Positions 1 to 4,920 of a stretch of DNA of 5,820 nucleotides are shown here, one piece after another (positions within the stretch are counted from its first letter, which is position 1; every line of letters starts with the position of its first letter). The position numbers and the translations under genes are program-made. The notes under the pieces are model-generated. The model saw only the letters and a list, made by a program, of their open reading frames with translations. It searched no databases and was not told the origin of the DNA. Source of the stretch: Gemmatimonadota bacterium (GTDB lineage Bacteria > Latescibacterota > UBA2968 > UBA8231); contig VXZF01000330.1 of the NCBI GenBank assembly GCA_009845645.1, forward strand, positions 1-5,820, read 5' to 3'.

Positions 1-878
1 TGGTCCGTCAGATGTATTTCCACCCGCACCCGGGTCAACGTTTGGTTGGTCGTATTCTCCACTGTGCCGTAGAACGCATCTTGGCTGGGGCTATACGACA
101 TGATCAACCGTGCGCCGTTGCGCGTCTGGTCGTAGGACTGGTCGGGGGCCAGTTGCTGAGCTATGTCGCCGCCTTCGCTGCCTTCCCCACTTGAGGAGTT
201 GGGAATGGGGCAGTTGCAGTCAAACACCTCTGGATGGATCTCATAGGCGTCGAAAGCTACTCCCGCCGCCAACGGCTCGTCATCAACCAACAGTTCAGTG
301 GTCGCACTGGCACCCGGCGCTAAATCGCCGACTGGGGACGGCCCCAATTCGACGACCGTGCGCGTGCCCTGCTTGAGGTTGAGTTCGATCTGAACGGAGC
401 AGGCAGTCAGCGCCATGGTGTTCTCGACGATGCCGGAGAACGAGCGCCTGACCGGGTCATAGGACATGGCCACGCGCACGCCGTTGACGACACCGTCAAA
501 TGACTCGTCGAGCGCGAGGATCGGACTCGATGGATCGCCTTCGCCGCCTTCGGGGCCTTCGGCATGGCCGCTGGTCTCATTACCCTCGCCTCCGCCGCCT
601 TCACCGCCTTCGCCACCACCTGCACCGCTCCCGTGCTCACCTCTGCCTTCGCCGTCGCCACCTTGGTCGGTGACTAAACGGCCTGCTCTGCCTTCGCTAC
701 CTTCACGACCTTCGTGGCCTGCGCCTTCTGCGTTACCGCTGTGTTCTCCGGCCGACTCAGACCTGCCGGATTCAGCGTTTTCGCCGGCGGACTTCATTGG
801 ATTATCAGCACAGCTAATTATTCCAATAAATGCGGGAATCAGCACCGCAACGATTGGTTTGCTCATGTTGAGTTTCAT
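1..878 (-). CDS. Glu/Gly-rich repeat lipoprotein, C-terminus beyond window edge
   Basis: Open frame from ATG at 878 to the left edge (292 codons, no stop), so the C-terminus is missing. A strong GGAGG lies 7 nt before the ATG and fixes this start over a second in-frame ATG at codon 5. Residues 1-22 form a signal peptide (one Lys at 2, one at 7, then a hydrophobic core) ending in the lipobox I-I-S-C, with lipidated Cys23. Ala follows the Cys, not Asp, which favours outer-membrane sorting. Residues 31-115 are low complexity, dominated by Glu-Gly pairs. Two related modules follow, at 126-168 and 248-290, with 19 identities in 43 ungapped positions. Both share the pattern N-G-x-R, M-S-Y, F-x-G-x-V-E-N-T and an alternating beta-strand tail, which resembles FxLYD-type small beta domains. 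Module 1 continues with L-G-P and D-L-A-P-G motifs and a Cys-x-Cys at 221-223. The function is unknown; a surface-displayed adhesive or structural role is a guess. It is probably transcribed from the sigma-54 promoter at 974-990. Confidence 0.88.
   Translation of the reverse strand, partial: MKLNMSKPIVAVLIPAFIGIISCADNPMKSAGENAESGRSESAGEHSGNAEGAGHEGREGSEGRAGRLVTDQGGDGEGRGEHGSGAGGGEGGEGGGGEGNETSGHAEGPEGGEGDPSSPILALDESFDGVVNGVRVAMSYDPVRRSFSGIVENTMALTACSVQIELNLKQGTRTVVELGPSPVGDLAPGASATTELLVDDEPLAAGVAFDAYEIHPEVFDCNCPIPNSSSGEGSEGGDIAQQLAPDQSYDQTRNGARLIMSYSPSQDAFYGTVENTTNQTLTRVRVEIHLTD
9..137 (-). repeat. Lipoprotein beta-module, copy 2
   Basis: Codons 248-290. It carries S-Y-D, N-G-A-R, M-S-Y-S-P, F-Y-G-T-V-E-N-T and the tail V-R-V-E-I-H-L. 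The open frame continues to the window edge, so any equivalent of the D-L-A-P-G part of copy 1, or further copies, would lie outside the window. Confidence 0.75.
375..503 (-). repeat. Lipoprotein beta-module, copy 1
   Basis: Codons 126-168. It carries S-F-D, N-G-V-R, M-S-Y-D-P, F-S-G-I-V-E-N-T and a hydrophobic-alternating tail. It aligns without gaps to copy 2 at codons 248-290 (19 of 43 identical), giving a repeat period of 122 codons. Cys160 has no counterpart in copy 2, where the residue is Thr. Confidence 0.75.
537..788 (-). repeat. GAA-GGC (Glu-Gly) low-complexity tract in the lipoprotein
   Basis: This covers codons 31-114 of the lipoprotein. The dipeptide Glu-Gly, written GAA-GGC or GAA-GGT, occurs ten times, often spaced as E-G-x triplets, together with single Gly, Ala, His and Arg residues. 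A shorter tract of the same type (E-G-S-E-G-G, codons 232-237) sits just before the second module, so linker and module appear to have been duplicated together. All units are multiples of 3 nt, so slippage would change linker length without shifting frame. Confidence 0.8.
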
Positions 879-885
879 GGTATCT

Positions 886-890
886 CCTCC
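886..890 (-). promoter_or_regulatory. Strong Shine-Dalgarno of the lipoprotein gene
   Basis: The minus strand reads GGAGGAGATACC before the ATG at 878. The GGAGG core with a 7-nt spacer is near optimal and decides the start codon. It contrasts with the poor ribosome site of the divergent kinase gene. Confidence 0.8.
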
Positions 891-973
891 GAGTTAAGCG
901 GGTAGTTCAGACTATGAACACCGCGTTGCTGCATTGTGCATTTTTTGCCATGGCATTGGACACCTATGCACTC

Positions 974-990
974 TGCAATTTCCGTGCCAA
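974..990 (-). promoter_or_regulatory. Sigma-54 (RpoN) -24/-12 promoter driving the lipoprotein gene
   Basis: The minus strand reads TTGGCACGGAAATTGCA, which matches every defined position of the established RpoN consensus YTGGCACGRNNNTTGCW. The invariant GG and GC have the required spacing. Transcription would start near 963, leaving a leader of about 85 nt before the ATG at 878, which has a strong ribosome site. The match to a long, position-specific consensus, correct orientation and location, and an NtrC-family activator encoded next door make a chance hit unlikely. Confidence 0.92.
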
Positions 991-1042
991 CGAAAAAGGC
1001 ACTGAATCAAAGGGGTTTTGGGGCAGATTTTGGCACGGGACG

Positions 1043-1058
1043 CGGCAAATTTTTGTCG
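1043..1058. promoter_or_regulatory. Palindromic operator/enhancer site, proximal copy
   Basis: CGGCAAATTTTTGTCG is a 16-bp dyad with 7-bp arms, a 2-bp centre and one arm mismatch. Its centre lies about 88 bp upstream of the predicted sigma-54 start. It begins exactly 20 bp before the second copy at 1063, so both would face the same side of the helix. The first 10 bases also pair perfectly with the last 10 bases of the second copy (1069-1078). The likely ligand is the Fis-type HTH of the neighbouring regulator; this is inferred from position. Confidence 0.68.
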
Positions 1059-1062
1059 AGGA

Positions 1063-1078
1063 CGGCAGAAATTTGCCG
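1063..1078. promoter_or_regulatory. Palindromic operator/enhancer site, distal copy
   Basis: CGGCAGAAATTTGCCG is a 16-bp dyad with one arm mismatch. Together with the copy at 1043 it suggests a site consensus of CGGCAAAWWTTTGCCG. Its centre lies about 108 bp upstream of the predicted sigma-54 start, within the usual enhancer range for NtrC-type activators. The two sites spaced by about two helical turns suit cooperative binding by two dimers. Confidence 0.68.
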
Positions 1079-1082
1079 GGGA

Positions 1083-1098
1083 AGGCATTTTTCCGATA
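1083..1098. promoter_or_regulatory. Possible third, degenerate operator copy
   Basis: GGCA recurs at 1084-1087, again exactly 20 bp after the equivalent bases of the copies at 1043 and 1063, followed by a T-run and CCG. Only the left half resembles the other two sites, so it may be a low-affinity site or chance. Confidence 0.3.
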
Positions 1099-1172
1099 AA
1101 TTCAGCAGAGGCTCAACACATGGCCCACACCATGGACCAATTTTTTATCAGGTCGCTATTCATTAGTTACTA

Positions 1173-1190
1173 CGTGCGAAAAAGCGCATG
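1173..1190 (+). promoter_or_regulatory. Small hairpin covering the kinase start codon, no Shine-Dalgarno
   Basis: CGTGCG and CGCATG can pair around the loop AAAAAG, giving a 6-bp stem with one G-U pair that includes the ATG at 1188-1190. No GGAG-like motif lies upstream; the only purine stretch is the loop itself. The start is still secure because the frame has a TAG stop at 1164-1166 and the protein needs this N-terminus for its first membrane segment. This predicts weak kinase translation. The stem is short and its significance is uncertain. Confidence 0.35.
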
Positions 1191-2657
1191 AAGATCCGAC
1201 TCCAAACCAAGACGACTCTCACCATTGCGCTGCTCGTGGTCTTGGTTTTGACGGCTAGTAGTTATCTATTCTACGACACGGCAAAGCGTGCGCTCGACGC
1301 CGAGATGGGCGAACGGCTCGTGGTGGTCGCCAAGACCTCTGCAGCGCAACTCAACGGACTCAACGGAAGCTACTTGCGCGTGCTCCAGCCGGGCGACGAA
1401 GACACGCGGTTGTACCGGAGGCTGCAAAAGCAGCTACAGTCTATGCGCGATGCTTCCGAAGCGCGGGCGATGTACGTGATCGACCTTGAATACAAAAGCC
1501 TCGTCGATTCCCGCGTCGATGTGCCCATTGGCAGTCAATACCACTCACTGGGCGAAGACAGAATCCATATTGATCAGGCCAAACGAGGGATAGGGGCGGC
1601 CTCCGTCGCCTTCCACGGCAAAGACGATGCTTTTTACCGATCGGCGTATGCGCCCATTCGCGACGAAGACGGTGGTATTGTCGCCATTCTCGCCGTGGAT
1701 GCGAGTGTTCTGTTCCTCGAAACCCTCGCGGGGATGAGCCGCAACATGGTACTCATCGGCGTCGTTGGTACGGTTTTTGCAGTCGTTCTCAGCATCTTTT
1801 TAGCTCGGTCGATCGTCGTGCCGATTAAAAGACTTTCGCAAGCGACCCAACAGATCAAGGCCGGGGCGTTCGGGACGCAGGTTGAAACGCGCAGCAAAGA
1901 CGAAGTCGGCGAACTAGCCACGACATTCAACGAGATGAGTATCGCGATTCAAGAGCGGGACCAGCAGGTGTCGCGCATGGCCGAGGAGCTTCGACAGCTA
2001 TCGGCTGGGCTCGCCCATGAGGTCAGAAACCCGCTTAACGGGATGCGGATTTTTCTAGGCTTGCTCAAACGCCAAATCTCCGCCGACCCGAAAGCGGAAC
2101 AACTGATTGAACAAGTGGATGGCGAAGTGCAGTCATTGAATCAGCTAGTCAGCGAATTTCTCGACTTTGCGCGGCCGACGCCGTTGCAGACCGAGGCGGT
2201 GGATTTGGCGGACGTAGTCGCTTCAGTGCTGGCGCTGCTCGATGCGGAGTTGCGTGCGGGCGCTGTCGAGGTCCAAACGGTAAACTTGGACACCTTGCCC
2301 ACCATCGAAGCAGACGCCGACCAACTCAAGTGGGTGTTCACCAATCTGGTCAAGAATGCCGCGCAAGCAATCGACCAAGGCGGAACCATCGCCATCGAAG
2401 GTTTTGTCGATGCGGACGCCGATGCCATCCGCGTCGAGGTTCGGGATACTGGAGTGGGTATGTCCCCCGAGACGGCGGAACGCGCTTTTATCCCGTTTTT
2501 TACTACGAAAGATCAGGGCACGGGGCTTGGGTTGGCCATTGTCAAACGACTGGTCGAGCATCACCGCGGAACAATCGAATGCACGAGTAAGCAAGGCGAT
2601 GGTACGACGTTTGCCCTCAAATTGCCGACGACTATGGAGCGAGAAAGACAGGCATGA
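1188..2657 (+). CDS. Membrane sensor histidine kinase with Cache-like periplasmic domain (NtrB-like partner of a sigma-54 regulator)
   Basis: 489 aa. The first membrane helix spans about residues 9-29 and the second about 187-207. The region between them (about 30-186) is periplasmic and ends in Y-A-P-I-R-D, then G-G-I-V-A-I-L-A-V-D, the pattern typical of Cache-fold ligand sensors. HAMP follows at about 207-259. The kinase core has the H-box L-A-H-E-V-R-N-P (phospho-acceptor His277), the N-box with Asn386 and Asn390, G1 D-T-G-V-G (420-424), the F-box around 434-438, and G2 G-T-G-L-G-L-A (444-450), so all catalytic motifs are intact. It should autophosphorylate and pass phosphate to the regulator encoded immediately downstream, whose start overlaps its stop. 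The ligand cannot be inferred. No extra receiver or separate cytoplasmic PAS domain is present. Confidence 0.95.
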   Translation: MKIRLQTKTTLTIALLVVLVLTASSYLFYDTAKRALDAEMGERLVVVAKTSAAQLNGLNGSYLRVLQPGDEDTRLYRRLQKQLQSMRDASEARAMYVIDLEYKSLVDSRVDVPIGSQYHSLGEDRIHIDQAKRGIGAASVAFHGKDDAFYRSAYAPIRDEDGGIVAILAVDASVLFLETLAGMSRNMVLIGVVGTVFAVVLSIFLARSIVVPIKRLSQATQQIKAGAFGTQVETRSKDEVGELATTFNEMSIAIQERDQQVSRMAEELRQLSAGLAHEVRNPLNGMRIFLGLLKRQISADPKAEQLIEQVDGEVQSLNQLVSEFLDFARPTPLQTEAVDLADVVASVLALLDAELRAGAVEVQTVNLDTLPTIEADADQLKWVFTNLVKNAAQAIDQGGTIAIEGFVDADADAIRVEVRDTGVGMSPETAERAFIPFFTTKDQGTGLGLAIVKRLVEHHRGTIECTSKQGDGTTFALKLPTTMERERQA

Positions 2658-3991
2658 GCCGGATACTGATTGCCGACGACCATAAAAGCACCAGAGAAGG
2701 GCTCGCCCTCGCGCTTGGGGGGTTGGGGTATTCGACCCATGTTGCGTTTGACGGAGAGGATGCCATCGCCGCGGTCGAGAAGTACTCTTTCGATTTGGCC
2801 ATGGTCGATATCCAGATGCCAAAGAAGACCGGGATTGAAGTCCTCGAAGTCTTTGCTGAGATCTCGCCCGAAACGAGTGTCGTAATGATGACAGCTTTTG
2901 GCACGATCGAGTTGGCCGTTGAGGCTATGCAGAAAGGAGCGGTGGACTTTATAACCAAACCGTACACGCTTGAACAGATCGAAGTAAAAATTGAACAGGC
3001 GCTTGCCGGACGCCGTCTCAGCCAAGAAAATGCCTACCTGCGCCAAGAAGACGAGTTGCGCTACAGCTTTGACGAGATCATGGGTGAGAGCCCTCAGATG
3101 CAAGCGGTCTTTCGCAGGATACAAACCGCCGCGCCAACCCATTCGACCGTGCTCATCGGCGGGGAAAGCGGCACGGGGAAAGAGCTAGTTGCCCGGGCGA
3201 TCCACCAGCACAGTGCGCGCCGGGAAAAACCCTTCGTCAAGGTCAATTGCGCGGCGCTGGCAGAGGGCGTGCTGGAAAGCGAACTCTTCGGCCATGAGAA
3301 AGGCGCATTTACCCAAGCCGTGAAGACGAAACCCGGTCGTTTCGAGATCGCCGATGGCGGTACGTTGTTCCTCGATGAGATCGGCGAGAGTACGCCGGCG
3401 ATGCAGGTCAAACTGCTGCGCGTCCTGCAGGAACGGGAATTCGAGCGGGTCGGGGGAACTCGCTCGATCGCGGTCGATGTCCGGCTCGTCGCCGCGACTA
3501 ACCAAAACTTGCCCGACTGCATCAGGGAAGGGACATTCCGCGAGGATCTGTACTATCGCCTCAACGTGGTGCCCATCGAGGTTCCGCCCTTGCGCGAACG
3601 TCGCGAAGACATTCCGCTGCTGGTGGCCCATTTCCTGCTCAAGTACAACGCCGAGATCGGCAAGAAGGTGTCGTCCGTGCATCCCAGCGCAATGGAATTG
3701 CTGACGACGCACTCTTGGGCCGGCAATGTCAGGGAACTCGAAAACGCCATCGAACGCGCCGTGGTGTTGGCGCAGGGCAACGAGATTGCGCCTGAGGACC
3801 TCTCGCTAAGTGCTCAATCGCCTGAACACCACCTAGAAAGCGGCACATTGACAGAGCGCGTCGAGGCTTTTGAAAAGCAGCTTTTGTGGGATGCCTATCT
3901 AAAGGCAAACAAAGTCAAAGCCGACGCCGCGAAGTTGCTCGGTATCGAGCGAACCACGTTCCGCTACAAATTTGAAAAGTATGAACTCTAG
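2654..3991 (+). CDS. NtrC-family sigma-54-dependent response regulator
   Basis: 445 aa, a usual length for the family. The receiver domain spans residues 1-118, with acidic Asp8/Asp9, phosphorylated Asp52 (V-D-I-Q-M-P), Thr80 and Lys102. The AAA+ domain spans about 140-380: Walker A G-E-S-G-T-G-K-E (170-177), sigma-54 contact loop G-A-F-T-Q-A (217-222), Walker B around Asp241/Glu242, arginine-finger region F-R-E-D-L-Y-Y-R-L (295-303) and sensor II G-N-V-R-E-L (357-362). A C-terminal Fis-type HTH occupies about 403-443. The family opens sigma-54 promoters by ATP hydrolysis after binding upstream enhancers. The ATG overlaps the kinase stop (ATGA), implying translational coupling and a cognate pair. 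The contact loop has Gln where the consensus GAFTGA has Gly. The likely target is the consensus sigma-54 promoter at 974-990. It resembles AtoC/ZraR/NtrC-type regulators, but none can be assigned as orthologue. Confidence 0.96.
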   Translation: MSRILIADDHKSTREGLALALGGLGYSTHVAFDGEDAIAAVEKYSFDLAMVDIQMPKKTGIEVLEVFAEISPETSVVMMTAFGTIELAVEAMQKGAVDFITKPYTLEQIEVKIEQALAGRRLSQENAYLRQEDELRYSFDEIMGESPQMQAVFRRIQTAAPTHSTVLIGGESGTGKELVARAIHQHSARREKPFVKVNCAALAEGVLESELFGHEKGAFTQAVKTKPGRFEIADGGTLFLDEIGESTPAMQVKLLRVLQEREFERVGGTRSIAVDVRLVAATNQNLPDCIREGTFREDLYYRLNVVPIEVPPLRERREDIPLLVAHFLLKYNAEIGKKVSSVHPSAMELLTTHSWAGNVRELENAIERAVVLAQGNEIAPEDLSLSAQSPEHHLESGTLTERVEAFEKQLLWDAYLKANKVKADAAKLLGIERTTFRYKFEKYEL

Positions 3992-4014
3992 TCTCTCGGC
4001 GAGCGTTCAGGACC

Positions 4015-4908
4015 ATGCTTTTTAGCTGGCGGTGTCTTCTGCTATTTTGCGCCATCTCAATCGGGGCGGTGTCAGCGGCGTTTGCGCAGGAACCAACCCT
4101 ACAAAACTTGAGAATACAGATTGAACGACTCGCCGAACAGGTCGCCGGCATCTCCGCGGAGAGCAACAAGTTGCTGCGCGAAAACAAGCAGTTGACCGAT
4201 AGGATTCGCACGGCCAAACAAGACCTGCAACAAGGCAGCAGCCGACTGCTTGAGCGACAGTTGCAGGACGACCTACAGGCGTCCCGGGAATTATCGGACC
4301 AGATCCAGGCGCTCGACGACCGGATCTATGCACTCACCGAGGAATCGGTCGCCAAGCAGCGCCTGCTCGTGGGCATGCTGAATGACGAGATTGAGCGGCT
4401 TTCTGGGGAAGCCCGCGCAGCCAAAGACGCCAAGGCCAAGACCCGGATTCTTGCCGAGGTGCTAAAACTTCAGGAAGAAGCAGAAACCTACCGGGAGCAA
4501 ATGGCCAGAGAATCCAGCGAGTTGCTGTTGTCGTTGGATGTCGCCCCGGCGCAAACCGACGGCCCCGATGAGATCCAGCAGAAATTGGCCGTGCTGCAAG
4601 ACCAACAGGATATTATACGGAACAAAATCGAAGAGCTTGACCGGCAGATCCGCGAAACCAGTAAAGCACTCGATTTGCGGCGCAACATGCTGGAGTTGCT
4701 CCGCGACATTCGCCGCGGCGAAGAAGACGAGTTTGATCTCGACCGCAGCCTCGATATCGCCGAGTTGGAAGGAGAGATTGCGGATGCGGAATCGGCGCTG
4801 GAGATTTGGCGAGCCGAACGGGAAAGCTGGTACGCGAAAGAAAAAATCCACGGTGAGAAAGCGGTACATCTCGCCCAAGAACTCGAGAATATGCTCCAAG
4901 GAAAGTGA
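4015..4908 (+). CDS. Secreted coiled-coil protein of unknown function
   Basis: 297 aa. The N-terminus is a Sec signal peptide (Arg6, hydrophobic core 7-20) with a likely cleavage after A-F-A at 22-24, leaving Gln-Glu-Pro. There is no lipobox, so the protein is probably periplasmic or exported. Almost all of the mature part is charged, heptad-like helix rich in Glu, Gln, Leu and Arg: one coil from about 27 to 172, a Pro/Gly hinge at about 173-187, a second coil to about 235, and a third at about 249-296. An acidic patch lies near 236-244. The layout recalls periplasmic rods or adaptor proteins with hairpin coils, but I recognise no family. It begins 23 nt after the regulator stop with no terminator between them, so it is probably in the same operon. 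AGGA sits only 2 nt before the ATG, so the ribosome site is imperfect. The start is supported by the signal peptide. Confidence 0.88.
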   Translation: MLFSWRCLLLFCAISIGAVSAAFAQEPTLQNLRIQIERLAEQVAGISAESNKLLRENKQLTDRIRTAKQDLQQGSSRLLERQLQDDLQASRELSDQIQALDDRIYALTEESVAKQRLLVGMLNDEIERLSGEARAAKDAKAKTRILAEVLKLQEEAETYREQMARESSELLLSLDVAPAQTDGPDEIQQKLAVLQDQQDIIRNKIEELDRQIRETSKALDLRRNMLELLRDIRRGEEDEFDLDRSLDIAELEGEIADAESALEIWRAERESWYAKEKIHGEKAVHLAQELENMLQGK

Positions 4909-4920
4909 CGGGATCCCCAC

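Larger units (their letters stand above)
879..1187. other. Divergent intergenic control region between lipoprotein and kinase genes
   Basis: This 309-bp region separates a leftward and a rightward gene start. It is A/T-richer than the flanking genes and I find no credible gene in it. From left to right it holds the lipoprotein leader, a consensus sigma-54 promoter facing left (974-990), two in-phase palindromes (1043-1078) with a weak third copy, and the kinase leader. I see no convincing sigma-70 promoter for the kinase. The best candidate is a TGGACC box at 1133-1138 with a poor -10 near 1157-1162, too weak to call as a feature. Confidence 0.75.

Noticed and set aside
466..897. Rightward Pro/Ser-rich open frame of 143 codons
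   Set aside because: It is the antisense shadow of the Glu-Gly tract: GAA-GGC repeats read backwards give Pro/Ser/Leu-rich peptide. The minus-strand frame has a signal peptide, lipobox, ribosome site and promoter.
1005..1019. Possible IHF site between the enhancer and the sigma-54 promoter
   Set aside because: AATCAA is followed by a T-run at the wrong distance (5 bases where the consensus has 4), so the match to WATCAANNNNTTR is poor. The position would suit DNA bending, but the sequence does not support a call.
1030..1046. Rightward sigma-54-like promoter before the kinase gene
   Set aside because: The -24 part (TTGGCACGG) is good, but the -12 part reads GCGG where TTGC is needed. The nearest GC is one base too far for the strict spacing, and the site overlaps the first palindrome. 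An autoregulatory role is not supported by sequence alone.
914..1166. Two small rightward open frames in the intergenic region
   Set aside because: They have no ribosome site, show atypical composition and cover the sigma-54 promoter and palindromes, so they are not credible genes.
2223..3142. Long minus-strand open frames opposite the kinase and regulator genes
   Set aside because: They are antisense to well-conserved kinase and regulator domains and encode no recognisable protein. High-GC codon structure explains them.
3992..4014. Possible terminator between the regulator and coiled-coil genes
   Set aside because: The 23-nt gap has no stable inverted repeat or T-run, so the genes are treated as one operon.
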